Below, in pieces: positions 52,763 through 61,920 of a stretch of DNA of 64,000 nucleotides. The stretch covers positions 394,951 to 458,950 of the forward strand of contig CAIPYE010000014.1 in assembly GCA_903869265.1 (NCBI GenBank). Reading direction: 5' to 3'. The translations under genes and the position numbers were made by a program. Source of the DNA: an uncultured delta proteobacterium. Lineage in GTDB: Bacteria; Desulfobacterota; Desulfobulbia; Desulfobulbales; Desulfurivibrionaceae. Under the pieces are notes generated by a model. It was given only the letters and a program-made list of their open reading frames with translations. It was not told the DNA's origin and ran no database searches. Numbering within the stretch: position 1 is the first letter of the stretch; every line of letters starts with the position of its first letter.

Positions 52763-54862
52763 TCAGCAGGGTTTGGAGACAAAGACCGCTGCGGCCAGAT
52801 TCTCGACAGCAACTGAGGCTCCGCGTACCGACTGCCCCTTGGTTTCATTCACGATATCTTTCGGGGATGCGGCGGCGGTGTCGATGAGCCTGTGCCAGAG
52901 TCGGCCTGTGGGCGGCGCCGGGATAATAAATTTCTCGGAAGTGTGCCCGCCATTGAGCATTACGAAAAAGTCATCGTCGTGCCGGACCCCGGCTGCGGTT
53001 CCATGCAGGACAAAGGCCAGAGTCCTACAGTCCGCCGACCAGTCCGGTCGGCCAGGGGTGGTGGACTGCCACTCGATTTCCGGGTTTTTTTCATCGGCAG
53101 AGAAAAAATCAGTGCGCTGAAAGACCGGGTGTTTTTTCCGTAAGGCGATGAGCTGGGTGAAGAATCGGAGCAGGCCGTGGTTTTGCTCTGCCAGCTCCCA
53201 GTTGAGCCAGCTTATCTCGTTGTCTTGGCAGTAGGCGTTGTTGTTGCCATGCTGGGTCCGCCCGAATTCATCGCCCGCCACCAGCATGGGCACGCCCTGG
53301 GAAAGCATGAGGAGGGTGGCAAAGGTCTTGATCCGCCGCTTCCGCAGTCTTTCGATGGCCGCATTGTCTGTGGGGCCTTCGCTGCCGCTGTTCCAGCTCA
53401 TGTTGTCGTTGCTGCCGTCCCGATTGTCTTCGCCGTTGGCCAGGTTGTGCTTTTCGTTGTAGCTGACCTGGTCGTACAGGGTGAAGCCGTCGTGGCTGGT
53501 GATGAAATTGATGGAGTTGCAGGGCCTGCGGCCGTCGTCCTGGTAGAGGTCGGCGCTGCCGGCAATGCGGGTGGCAAGCGGCGCCACCATGTTCTCGTGT
53601 CCGCAGAGGAAGCGGCGGACATCATCGCGGAATTTGCCGTTCCATTCTGCCCAGCGCCGGTTGGTGGAAAAGCTTCCCACCTGATAAAGACCCGCGGCAT
53701 CCCAGGCCTCGGCAATGATCTTGGTGTGGGCGAGGATGGGGTCTTCGGCGATCTTCTCCACCATGGGTGGATTGCTCAGCACGTTGCCCTGCTGATCGCG
53801 GCCCAGCACGCTGGCCAGGTCGAAGCGGAAGCCGTCCACGTGCATCTCAATCACCCAGTAGCGCAGGCAGTCCATGATCAGATGCCGGACCAGGGGATGG
53901 TTGCAGTTCACCGTGTTGCCGCAGCCGGAGAAATTGAGGTACTCGCGGCTCTGCGGATCCAAAAGGTAGTAGATGACATTGTCCAGCCCCCGGAAGCTGA
54001 TGACCGGCCCGTCGCTGCCGCCTTCCGCCGTGTGGTTGAAGACCACGTCGAGAATCACCTCAATCCCGTCCCGGTGCAACGCCTTGACCATTTCCTTGAA
54101 CTCCCGGACCTGGTTGCCGTTGCGGCCATTGACCGCATAGGCCGCCTTGGGGGCGAAAAAGGAAATGGGGCTGTAGCCCCAGAAATTCTTCAGCCTTTTC
54201 CCGGTGAAGGGATTTTTGTTGGTGAGCTCTTGCTCGTTGAATTCGGTGACGGGTAGAAGCTCTACTGCGGTAATGCCAAGCTTCCTGAGGTAGGGGATCT
54301 TTTCTACTACGCCCTGATAGGTGCCGGGATGGGTCACGCCGGAACTCGCATGACGGGTGAAGCCCCGGATATGGAGTTCGTAGATGATACTCTCTTCCAG
54401 GGGGATATTGAGGGGCCTGTCGCCTTCCCAATCAAAGTCATCGCCGATGATGCAGCAGCGCCGTTGGAAGGAACTCAGTGGGGTGCAGAGGCCGGTGCGG
54501 CAATAAGGTACCCCCCACTCGGAGCCTCCGGTGAGGGCCTTGGCATAGGGGTCGAGCAGCAGCTTTTCTTTGGAGAAAAAATGTCCCGCTCCCTTGGGGT
54601 CGAAGGGGCCGGACATGCGGTAGCCATAGCGGAGATTGGTGTTAAGGTCGTGGAGCAGGATGTGCCAGATGTGGCCGGTCCGGTTGATCTTTGGATTAAG
54701 GCTAATCTCGGCGCAGGGATCTTCGGTACCGGATTTGAACAGAACCAGGGTGACGGTTTCGGCATGCCTGGAGAACACGGCGAAATTGACTCCCTCCGGC
54801 TTGAGGAATGCGCCCATGGGCAGCGGGTATCCGGCGCTTGTGGTAAATTTTTCTTTGCTCAT
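52763..54862 (-). CDS. glgX: Glycogen debranching enzyme / isoamylase (GlgX family)
   Basis: A 699-aa GH13 enzyme with an N-terminal CBM48-like domain (GVNFAVFSRHAETVTLVLFK). Catalytic regions: ILDVVFNHTAEGG, DGFRFDLASVLGRD (nucleophile Asp), IIAEAWDAAG (acid/base Glu) and NFITSHDGFTLYDQV (third Asp). It hydrolyses alpha-1,6 branches of limit dextrins, feeding glycolysis. Full-length for the family. It is transcribed divergently from the DUF1566 gene. Confidence 0.93.
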   Translation of the reverse strand: MSKEKFTTSAGYPLPMGAFLKPEGVNFAVFSRHAETVTLVLFKSGTEDPCAEISLNPKINRTGHIWHILLHDLNTNLRYGYRMSGPFDPKGAGHFFSKEKLLLDPYAKALTGGSEWGVPYCRTGLCTPLSSFQRRCCIIGDDFDWEGDRPLNIPLEESIIYELHIRGFTRHASSGVTHPGTYQGVVEKIPYLRKLGITAVELLPVTEFNEQELTNKNPFTGKRLKNFWGYSPISFFAPKAAYAVNGRNGNQVREFKEMVKALHRDGIEVILDVVFNHTAEGGSDGPVISFRGLDNVIYYLLDPQSREYLNFSGCGNTVNCNHPLVRHLIMDCLRYWVIEMHVDGFRFDLASVLGRDQQGNVLSNPPMVEKIAEDPILAHTKIIAEAWDAAGLYQVGSFSTNRRWAEWNGKFRDDVRRFLCGHENMVAPLATRIAGSADLYQDDGRRPCNSINFITSHDGFTLYDQVSYNEKHNLANGEDNRDGSNDNMSWNSGSEGPTDNAAIERLRKRRIKTFATLLMLSQGVPMLVAGDEFGRTQHGNNNAYCQDNEISWLNWELAEQNHGLLRFFTQLIALRKKHPVFQRTDFFSADEKNPEIEWQSTTPGRPDWSADCRTLAFVLHGTAAGVRHDDDFFVMLNGGHTSEKFIIPAPPTGRLWHRLIDTAAASPKDIVNETKGQSVRGASVAVENLAAAVFVSKPC

Positions 54863-55016
54863 GGCATGATTCCCCTTGCGTGGAAAGAAAACCGTAATTA
54901 ATATTAGTAATAATTACTAGTTCAAGCAACAGCTGTTTCATTATATCGTTTTCCGCAAAAGGAAGTAAGCCGTTCTTCGAAAATAACCGTACCATTTAAA
55001 TGACGTGATCGGCATA

Positions 55017-55082
55017 AGGGGCCGTAACGAAAGGTCAAAAATGTAGCAGGCCAGCGGCGATGGTTCTTCCGTAACGGCCCCT
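55017..55082. repeat. Inverted repeat upstream of the DUF1566 gene
   Basis: AGGGGCCGTAACGAAAG (55017-55033) pairs with CTTCCGTAACGGCCCCT (55066-55082) at 15 of 17 positions. It lies 23 bp before the next gene's start, within its likely 5' UTR, and glgX is divergent, so it is not a simple terminator. A similar string GCCGTAACGAAAAGG occurs near 9084. The rest of 54863-55105 is AT-rich and divergent promoter space. Confidence 0.45.
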
Positions 55083-55105
55083 AAATAAAACAGAGGAGGT
55101 GTGCT

Positions 55106-56044
55106 ATGGGATTAGCGGACAGGTTGGGCATGGCTGGGAATCATCTGGCGATTGACTGGGATCTCACCCCGTCGGATACCTTCGCCATGTTTGAAAGCTG
55201 GGGCGGCAAGGATCAGGAGCGGATTCGCAGCAACGCCGAGCTTCACTATTATTTTTATATCGATAACTGGAGTTCGCCGGCCAAGCTCTGTCTGATGGAG
55301 CGGGGCGTCAAGCACGCCAAGATTCTTGCCCATATCGACTGCCCGCAGGAGATGCTGGAAAAATGCGTGGCCCGGCAGGGCACGGATATGCGCGACAAGA
55401 GTTACGCCATTGACGAGGGGATCAAGCAGTGGCTGCTGGAAAAAATCATCGAAAGCGAAGATTCCTCCCGGATCGAGCTGGTGGACAACTCCGTGAAGCC
55501 GGAGGGTATGGAGACCGGGCTGCCCAAGAAAGGCATCCCTCTGCCAGCTGTGGAAAAAGTCAGCCTGCGTGCTGCCAGTGTCGTGCTTACTGAGCAGGAA
55601 GTGGCCGACTTGGCCGCGCAGCATAATTTTTACGACAGTCGTCACAACCCCCAGGGCAATTTCGGCAACGTCTTGGTGGATAACGGCGATACCCTCACCG
55701 TTATCGACCACGCCACAGGGCTTATGTGGCAACGGGGCGGCTGTGATCTCACCGCCATCCGTAACGTGCAGAAATATGTGGCCGAGCTCAATCGCCAGCG
55801 CTTTGCCGGATTTGCTGATTGGCGGCTGCCCACCATGGAAGAGGCTTTCTCCCTTCTGGCGCCGCAGGTGAATGCAAAGGGCGTCCATCTCCATCCTTGT
55901 TTTTCCAGAGAGCAGCCCTTTATTTTTCTCGCTGACCAGCGCAAACCCGGCGGGTATTGGTTTATGGATTTCAAACAGGGGACAGCGTTTTGGGCCTCGG
56001 GCTCCATCCCCGGTGGGTTCGGCAGGGTGTGTCGATCCGTCTGA
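55106..56044 (+). CDS. DUF1566 (Lcl C-terminal) domain protein with unknown N-terminus
   Basis: A 312-aa protein. The C-terminal third contains the DUF1566 pattern: VIDHATGLMWQRGG, FAGFADWRLPTMEEA and GYWFMDFKQGTAFWAS. The first 150 residues (LAIDWDLTPSDTFAMFESWG; LCLMERGVKHAKILAHIDC) are of no family I recognise. There is no signal peptide, unlike many DUF1566 proteins, so it may act in the cytoplasm. GAGGAGG precedes the ATG. Confidence 0.65.
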   Translation: MGLADRLGMAGNHLAIDWDLTPSDTFAMFESWGGKDQERIRSNAELHYYFYIDNWSSPAKLCLMERGVKHAKILAHIDCPQEMLEKCVARQGTDMRDKSYAIDEGIKQWLLEKIIESEDSSRIELVDNSVKPEGMETGLPKKGIPLPAVEKVSLRAASVVLTEQEVADLAAQHNFYDSRHNPQGNFGNVLVDNGDTLTVIDHATGLMWQRGGCDLTAIRNVQKYVAELNRQRFAGFADWRLPTMEEAFSLLAPQVNAKGVHLHPCFSREQPFIFLADQRKPGGYWFMDFKQGTAFWASGSIPGGFGRVCRSV

Positions 56045-56067
56045 AACAGGAAAGTGCGATGACGCAG

Positions 56068-56100
56068 AAAAAGGGCTGCCCATCTGGTGGCCCTTTTCTT
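56068..56100 (+). terminator. Intrinsic terminator after the DUF1566 gene
   Basis: AAAAGGGC (56069-56076) and GCCCTTTT (56090-56097) form a stem around 13 nt, followed by CTTTT. It lies 25 bp after the stop. Confidence 0.6.
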
Positions 56101-56253
56101 TTGTCGGTATCGAGGCAGGTTGGAGCAACAAATTCTTGCAATTTATTCGGGGCGGTTATAAAGAACCTACGAGGTTGCACTGTGCAGCAAGTCTTTCCGC
56201 CTGTGTGTTGGCGCGGGAATTTTTAGCGAAAAACCGATTGAGAGGAAACGCCC

Positions 56254-56568
56254 ATGTCCGAGTTCAACAATGTCACCATCGTGAAAAATGCCAATGTTTA
56301 TTTCGACGGCAAGGTCACCAGCCGCAGCGTGATTTTTGCCGACGGCGCCAAAAAGACCCTGGGCATCATGCTGCCCGGAGACTACGAATTCAACACGGGG
56401 GACAAGGAACTCATGGAGATTTTGGCCGGAGAGCTTGATGTCATGTTGCCAGGGGCATCGGCCTGGAAAACGGTCAAGGGCGGCGAGTCCTTTGAGGTTC
56501 CGGCCCACTCCAAGTTTGGGCTGCGGGTGAAAACCCTTACGGATTACTGCTGTTCCTTCCTCAAATAA
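56254..56568 (+). CDS. ppnP: Pyrimidine/purine nucleoside phosphorylase PpnP
   Basis: A 104-aa cupin of the PpnP (DUF1255) family: [40 protein letters not shown] and [14 protein letters not shown] are characteristic. It phosphorolyses diverse nucleosides. GAGAGGAAAC lies upstream of the ATG. A 209-bp gap separates it from the preceding gene. Confidence 0.92.
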   Translation: MSEFNNVTIVKNANVYFDGKVTSRSVIFADGAKKTLGIMLPGDYEFNTGDKELMEILAGELDVMLPGASAWKTVKGGESFEVPAHSKFGLRVKTLTDYCCSFLK

Positions 56569-56662
56569 AGCGGTTCGGCAGAGGTCCGTTCTTCGGAATT
56601 GGCACTGCGGATCATGGGCGGTAAATGATGCGGCCAGCGCGGTTCATGCCAGGGGGTGATGC

Positions 56663-58444
56663 GTGACACAGCAGCAGCCAGGGGCGGCGACAGGTGCGTC
56701 TGCCCTGGGGCTTATCCGCCCCTTTGTCCGGCAATATTCCTCCCGCCTCATCGGCGGGCTTGGCGCTCTGTTGGCCGTTGATCTTCTCCAGCTGGGCATC
56801 CCCCGCTTGGTGAAACGGGCTGTGGATTTCCTGGCCCACGGCACGGCCAGCCAGATTGCCCTGGCCCAAAGCGCTTTTTCCATCTTCCTGCTTGCCGTGG
56901 GCATTGCCGGTTGCCGGTTTGTTTGGCGCTATCTGATCCTTGGCTTTTCCCGCCTGGTGGAACGCGACCTGCGCGATGATTTTTTCCGCCATCTCCTCAC
57001 CCTGGATCGTCCCTTCTTCCAAAAAAAGCCGGTGGGCGCGATCATGGCCCTGGCCACCAATGATCTGGGTGCGGTGCAACTGGCCGGGGGCATGGGTCTG
57101 GTGGCCTGCGCCGATGCCGCGATCATGGGCATCGCTGCCATGGCCTGCATGGCCTATATCAGCCCGCGCCTCACCCTGATCGCTGTCATCCCCATGCCTC
57201 TGCTGGCGCTATTGACCAGGGTGCTCTCCGCTCGGCTGCACCGCCGTTTTCTCAAGGTGCAGGAGCAGTTTTCCCACCTCACCGAATTTGCCCGCAGCAC
57301 CATCACCTCCATCCGTCTGCTCAAGGCTTACACCCAGGAAGGATCGCAAGCCGAGAGCTTCAATCGCCTCGGGCGTCAGTACCAGCAGGACAACATTCGT
57401 CTGGCCAGGGTGCATGGCACCCTGTTTCCCATCTCCGGGCTGGTGGGTAATATCAGCCTGCTGCTGACGATATTTTTCGGCGGGCGTCTGGTGATCGGCG
57501 GCGCGATCACGGTGGGGGATTTTGTCGCCTTTATTTCCTATCTCTACATGCTGACCTGGCCCATGATGGCGGTTGGCTGGGTGGCCAATCTGTTCCAGCG
57601 CGGGCTTACCTCTCTGGGGCGGCTTGACGAGGTCATGAAAGCCAACCCGACCCTGGCGGACCCTGCGCAACCCCTCGCTTTTCCCGTCGGGCAAACAGAG
57701 ATCAGCCTGCGCAATCTTCATTTCCGGTACGATGGGCAGGAGCAACCAGCCCTTGCCGAGGTGAGCTGCGTCATCCGGGGTGGGGAGATTGTCGGTCTGG
57801 TTGGGAGAAGCGGCTCGGGGAAATCCACCCTCTGCCATCTCCTGGCCCGGCAGTATCCCGTGGAAGACGGGGTGATTTTTCTCAATGGCGTTGATATCAA
57901 TCGGCTGTCTTTGGCTGCGGTGCGTGAGCGGGTTGCCTATGTGCCCCAGGACGTGCTGCTTTTTTCCGATACCGTGGCAGCCAACATCGGTTTTGGCAAT
58001 CCAGAGGCCAGCCAAGAGCAGATCGAGGCGGCGGCCAGGATTTGCCGCATCCACGAGGAAATCCTCGGTTTCAGCGAGGGGTATCAGACCCGGATCGGCG
58101 AGCGCGGGGTCAAGCTTTCCGGCGGTCAGCGTCAGCGCATCGCCTTGGCCCGGGCCATTCTCCTCGACCGGCCCATGCTGATCATCGATGATAGCCTCTC
58201 TGCTGTCGATCTGGAAACCGAGCAGGAGATCATCTCCGGCCTGGCCACCTTTCTGCCGGGGCGGACCTGCCTCATCGTTTCCCACCGGATCGCTCCCCTG
58301 CGGGACACGGTACGGATCATGGTGTTGGAGGAAGGGCGGTTGCTGGCCCAGGGCAACCATGCCGAGCTGCTGGCAACCAGCCCGTTTTACCGCACCATGT
58401 ATCACCAGCAGCAGATGCACCGCCACCGGGAAGAGGAGCTGTAA
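56663..58444 (+). CDS. ABC exporter half-transporter with degenerate catalytic site
   Basis: A 593-aa type IV ABC exporter half: six membrane helices, then the ATPase with Walker A GRSGSGKST (near 380), signature LSGGQRQRIALARA and Walker B LIIDDSLSAVD. The catalytic Glu after Walker B is Asp, as in the non-canonical subunits of heterodimeric exporters (TM287, BmrC, LmrC). GTG start with AGGGGG upstream. It is followed 2 bp later by its partner. Substrate unknown: lipid, peptide or drug. Confidence 0.88.
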   Translation: MTQQQPGAATGASALGLIRPFVRQYSSRLIGGLGALLAVDLLQLGIPRLVKRAVDFLAHGTASQIALAQSAFSIFLLAVGIAGCRFVWRYLILGFSRLVERDLRDDFFRHLLTLDRPFFQKKPVGAIMALATNDLGAVQLAGGMGLVACADAAIMGIAAMACMAYISPRLTLIAVIPMPLLALLTRVLSARLHRRFLKVQEQFSHLTEFARSTITSIRLLKAYTQEGSQAESFNRLGRQYQQDNIRLARVHGTLFPISGLVGNISLLLTIFFGGRLVIGGAITVGDFVAFISYLYMLTWPMMAVGWVANLFQRGLTSLGRLDEVMKANPTLADPAQPLAFPVGQTEISLRNLHFRYDGQEQPALAEVSCVIRGGEIVGLVGRSGSGKSTLCHLLARQYPVEDGVIFLNGVDINRLSLAAVRERVAYVPQDVLLFSDTVAANIGFGNPEASQEQIEAAARICRIHEEILGFSEGYQTRIGERGVKLSGGQRQRIALARAILLDRPMLIIDDSLSAVDLETEQEIISGLATFLPGRTCLIVSHRIAPLRDTVRIMVLEEGRLLAQGNHAELLATSPFYRTMYHQQQMHRHREEEL

Positions 58445-58446
58445 CT

Positions 58447-60246
58447 GTGCATGATAATTACGGCTATTTTGAAGAAGACCACCTGGGCAAGTTCGGCGAT
58501 CTCAGCCTGTGGCGGCGGATCGTCTTTTTGGGCAGGCCATACTGGCTGGGGGCCTTGCTGTCCGTGCTGCTTTCCTTTGTCGTGGTGGGCTGCGGACTCT
58601 CCCTGCCCTATCTGATCCGTTTGGCGGTGGATGATTTCATCCTTAACACCACCCCTGGTGTCGAGATTCGCCTTGCAGGCCTCAAGCGTCTGGCTCTGGT
58701 CTTTTGCACCCTCATGGCCTTCGAGTTTTTCGGCAACTTTGTTCAGGTGTTGATCCTGGAGTGGACAGGGCAGAGGATCATGCACCGGATGCGGCAGATG
58801 ATGTTTGTCCATCTCCTGCATCTTGATCTGAAGTTTTTTCACCGCAACCCCGCAGGCCGTCTGGTAACGAGGCTTACCAACGACATCCAGAACATGCACG
58901 AGATGTTTACCTCGGTGATCGTCACCCTGTTCAACGACGGGGTCAAGCTCCTCGGCATCCTGGGGATTCTGTTCTGGATGAACTGGCGGCTGACCCTATG
59001 CATCTGTCTGCTTCTTCCACTGATGGTGGGCAACACCCTTTGGTTCAGCCGGTTGGCCCGCGATGCCTTCCGGCAGATCCGGACCCATCTTGCCCAGATC
59101 AACTCATTCTTGCAGGAGTCGTTGTCCGGCGTGTCGCTCATCCAGCTTTTCCTGCGGGAGCGGACCAGCAAGGCGCAATTTTCCCAGCTCAACCAAGCCT
59201 TTTTTGAAAAGGCCCTCTATCAGATCAGGGTGTTTGCCGTGTTTCTGCCGCTGACCGAACTGATGAGCGCCATAACCATCGGCACCATCCTCTGGTACGG
59301 CGGCAGCCAGGTCATGGCCGGGAAGATGACCATAGGGATGCTGGTGGCCTTTCTCTCCTACATGCGCCTCTTTTTTCAGCCCATGCGCGAGCTGTCGCAG
59401 AAGTATTCCATTGTCCAGTCGGCCCTGGCCTCGGCGGAACGCATTTTTCAGTTACTTGATTCCCGCGAGACCCTGCCGCTGGCGGCTTTCCCCTTAAGGC
59501 CCGCTTCCGGCAAGGGCGAGATCGAGTTCAGAAAGGTGCGTTTCGGCTATGAGCCCGAGCACCTGGTGCTGGAGGAGTTTTCTTTAAGGATTCCGCCCGG
59601 CCAGACTCTTGCCATTGTCGGCGCCACCGGCAGCGGCAAGTCCACGATCATCAACCTGCTGGAGCGGTTCTACGACCCGGATGCAGGGGAGATTCTTCTC
59701 GACGGCATCGATCTGCGCGATCTTGATCCAAACTGGCTGCGGAGTCAGGTGGGGCTGGTGATGCAGGATGTGCTGCTCATGCCCGGCACTATTCGGGAGA
59801 ATGTCCTGCTCGATGTCGAAAAAACCGACGAGGCGCTGTGGGAGATTTTAGAAAAAGCGCAACTGGCCCGCTTTATCCGCCAGTTGCCCGATGGGCTTGC
59901 GACCCGAGTGGGAGAGGGCGGCATGGATCTGTCTGCCGGGCAGCGGCAACTGCTGGCCTTTGCCAGGATTCTCGCCAGGGAGCCGCGCATCCTGGTGCTG
60001 GACGAGGCCACCGCCAGCGTGGACCCGGAAAGCGAGATGCTCACCGAACAGGCCATTGGTGCGACCTTTGCCGGACGGACCAATATCGTCATCGCCCATC
60101 GGCTTTCCACCATCCGCAGGGCGGACCACATTTTGGTTATGGCCGAGGGCAAGATTATCGAGCAGGGGAGCCATGCGGAGTTGGCGGTGGCCAATGGGGC
60201 GTATCGGAGGCTGCTGACTATTTTCAGCGCCGGGTCAGGGGCATGA
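58447..60246 (+). CDS. ABC exporter half-transporter, canonical catalytic subunit
   Basis: A 599-aa partner of the preceding protein. Six membrane helices, Walker A GATGSGKST, Walker B LVLDEATASVD with the catalytic Glu, and a signature altered to LSAGQRQLLAFARI. The altered signature completes the degenerate site formed with the partner's Asp-containing Walker B, so the pair makes one active and one weak ATP site. GTG start 2 bp after the partner's stop. Confidence 0.88.
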   Translation: MHDNYGYFEEDHLGKFGDLSLWRRIVFLGRPYWLGALLSVLLSFVVVGCGLSLPYLIRLAVDDFILNTTPGVEIRLAGLKRLALVFCTLMAFEFFGNFVQVLILEWTGQRIMHRMRQMMFVHLLHLDLKFFHRNPAGRLVTRLTNDIQNMHEMFTSVIVTLFNDGVKLLGILGILFWMNWRLTLCICLLLPLMVGNTLWFSRLARDAFRQIRTHLAQINSFLQESLSGVSLIQLFLRERTSKAQFSQLNQAFFEKALYQIRVFAVFLPLTELMSAITIGTILWYGGSQVMAGKMTIGMLVAFLSYMRLFFQPMRELSQKYSIVQSALASAERIFQLLDSRETLPLAAFPLRPASGKGEIEFRKVRFGYEPEHLVLEEFSLRIPPGQTLAIVGATGSGKSTIINLLERFYDPDAGEILLDGIDLRDLDPNWLRSQVGLVMQDVLLMPGTIRENVLLDVEKTDEALWEILEKAQLARFIRQLPDGLATRVGEGGMDLSAGQRQLLAFARILAREPRILVLDEATASVDPESEMLTEQAIGATFAGRTNIVIAHRLSTIRRADHILVMAEGKIIEQGSHAELAVANGAYRRLLTIFSAGSGA

Positions 60247-60257
60247 TCATGGTTTCA

Positions 60258-60266
60258 TGGTATAAT
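60258..60266 (+). promoter_or_regulatory. Extended -10 promoter of the PfpI gene
   Basis: TGG followed by a perfect TATAAT (60261-60266), 40 bp before the start codon. No good -35 is present, which fits an extended -10 promoter. Confidence 0.45.
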
Positions 60267-60305
60267 TAAAAATTCAGAACGACCCATAACAGAAGGAGGT
60301 GCTAC

Positions 60306-60827
60306 ATGGAGCTAGAGGGCAAGAAGGTAATACTGCTGGTGGAAGAGACCTATAACGACCGGGAATTCTGGTACCCTTACTACCGCCTCAAGGAGGCCGG
60401 CGCCCAGGTGACGGTGGTCGGACCTGAGGGAGGCATGAGCTATAGTGGCGCAGCCGGAATCAAGGCCACCGCCGATGTGGGCATCAAAGAGGTGCGGGTC
60501 GATGATTTCGACGGTTTGGTCATACCCGGCGGCTACGCCCCGGATCACATGCGCCGCCACCCGGCCATGGTCAAACTGGTCAAGGATATGGCGGAAGCCG
60601 GCAAGATTGTCGCCGCCATCTGCCATGCCGGCTGGATGCTGGCCTCAGCCGAGGTGCTTAACGGCAGGAGCGTCACCGGCTTCTTTGCCATCAAGGATGA
60701 TCTGGTGCATGCCGGCGCCAAATATCTGGACCAGGAGGTGGTGGTGGACGGCAACCTTATCACCAGCCGCACGCCCGACGACCTGCCCGCCTTCCTGCGG
60801 GCCATCATCAAGGGGCTGGCCGCTTGA
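60306..60827 (+). CDS. DJ-1/PfpI-family protein
   Basis: A 173-aa class I glutamine amidotransferase-like fold protein. The nucleophile Cys is in IVAAICHAGWMLASAE; the acidic partner lies in NDREFWYPYYRLKEAGA; and DGLVIPGGYAPDHMRR is typical of PfpI/YhbO proteins, which act in stress defence or glyoxal detoxification. AAGGAGG precedes the ATG. Confidence 0.85.
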   Translation: MELEGKKVILLVEETYNDREFWYPYYRLKEAGAQVTVVGPEGGMSYSGAAGIKATADVGIKEVRVDDFDGLVIPGGYAPDHMRRHPAMVKLVKDMAEAGKIVAAICHAGWMLASAEVLNGRSVTGFFAIKDDLVHAGAKYLDQEVVVDGNLITSRTPDDLPAFLRAIIKGLAA

Positions 60828-60894
60828 GTCGATGCAGCCGCCACCGCTTCGCTACATAACCTTCTGGTAAGGGACTGTTTCTGTCAAAATAACT

Positions 60895-60946
60895 AGGGAG
60901 ACTCCATGCATATTCTCGAAAAATAGGGGAGTGTCCCTGGTTTTTT
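60895..60946 (+). terminator. Terminator after the PfpI gene
   Basis: AGGGAGACTCC (60895-60905) pairs with GGAGTGTCCCT (60928-60938) at 10 of 11 positions, with a 22-nt loop, then GGTTTTTT. The remaining part of 60828-61051 has a short tandem CCCCCGTAAT (near 60978) and nothing else. Confidence 0.55.
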
Positions 60947-61051
60947 CTGCGTGACGAGCCTAATTAGGTATGGTGTCCCCCGTAATCCCCCGTAATCTTG
61001 ACCGAAACATTGCGGGAGCAAGCTCTCATCCGGGAGATAGCCCTATTTCCT

Positions 61052-61570
61052 CTAAGACCGTTCTTTCTTCTCTTCGATTACTTGCTTGCATAACGCTAGC
61101 ACGATATTTAATTGGCCAAGGTCTAATTTGTTAAGACTGGCGTGTGTAGCCTCTTCAAACGAGACCTCAATCTTGTTTTCAATAGTACCCCAAATAGTAG
61201 CGATTTTTTCTGTAGTTGTTTTTTTGGCCTTTTCGATTTTATGGGTGAACCCTATCCGTAACGCCGCTTGCAAACGATTGTATCCAACGGCTAAAGGGTA
61301 ATTTTGATCTTTCGCCGCACCGACGCCCAAGGGTGTCCCATCATCCTTTGTCGGCCATGCTTTATCGCCTTGACATTGTGTACGCACTTTTTCAAGAAAA
61401 GTGTTTAGTTCCTCTCTGGTATCTATTTTCGCCAGTAGTTGCGCGGAGATGGAGTTTTCCTCCAGTTTTTCCCTGGTTTTTGCGCTAAGTATAAAATTTA
61501 CTGCTTCATCTTCTTCTGTTTTTTTGAGTTTCGTCTTGCCGAGAGATAAAAGTATCGGTTTATGTTGCAT
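61052..61570 (-). CDS. Hypothetical protein, AT-rich
   Basis: A 172-aa, highly charged protein (Lys/Glu-rich) I do not recognise. It starts MQHKPILLSLGKTKLKKTEE and has a conserved-looking central segment (TPLGVGAAKDQNYPLAVGYN). No membrane segment. Base composition is clearly more AT-rich than its neighbours, suggesting horizontal transfer, like the adjoining antitoxin remnant. A GGAACC stretch lies before the ATG at 61570 (weak ribosome site). Confidence 0.5.
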   Translation of the reverse strand: MQHKPILLSLGKTKLKKTEEDEAVNFILSAKTREKLEENSISAQLLAKIDTREELNTFLEKVRTQCQGDKAWPTKDDGTPLGVGAAKDQNYPLAVGYNRLQAALRIGFTHKIEKAKKTTTEKIATIWGTIENKIEVSFEEATHASLNKLDLGQLNIVLALCKQVIEEKKERS

Positions 61571-61688
61571 AAATGGTTCCTTTTGTCGGCTTGCTGACTT
61601 TTCGAGTTTACTTCGGAGTTATAGTGATAGCTTCTGGAATTAGCTAGATAGCTAAGGCCGCTACGCATGTTGTCGATATGCCCGCCCC

Positions 61689-61841
61689 CTATGCCGCGTG
61701 CGAAAATGGATGGACCTCTGTATCCAGCCGATCTGCCAGGGCTTCCTTGGCTAGGCGATACTGGGTGATACCCTTTGGTTCCAGGAACTCGGTAACCAGT
61801 ATCTCGCCAGGGTGAATGGGAGAAAAATTTCGTTTGCTCAT
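61689..61841 (-). pseudogene. Truncated HigA-family antitoxin remnant
   Basis: The ATG at 61841 starts SKRNFSPIHPGEILVTEFLE followed by PKGITQYRLAKEA, the N-terminus of a HigA-type Xre antitoxin. The frame then loses similarity (LADRLDTEVHPFSHAA) and stops after 50 residues, before the recognition helix. No HigB toxin gene is found next to it. Probably a decayed toxin-antitoxin module. It differs from the intact higA at 40047. Confidence 0.6.
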
Positions 61842-61920
61842 ATTTTCATCTTTGGAGGTCTTGATCATGATTTCCTGATATCCAGGGAAAATAATATCGT
61901 CAATGGATATTATGCGCGTG

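Noticed and set aside
60838..60880. Third copy of the foldback element (GCAGCCGCCACCGCTTCGC)
   Set aside because: Only a short, loose resemblance to the interior, with no terminal inverted repeats.
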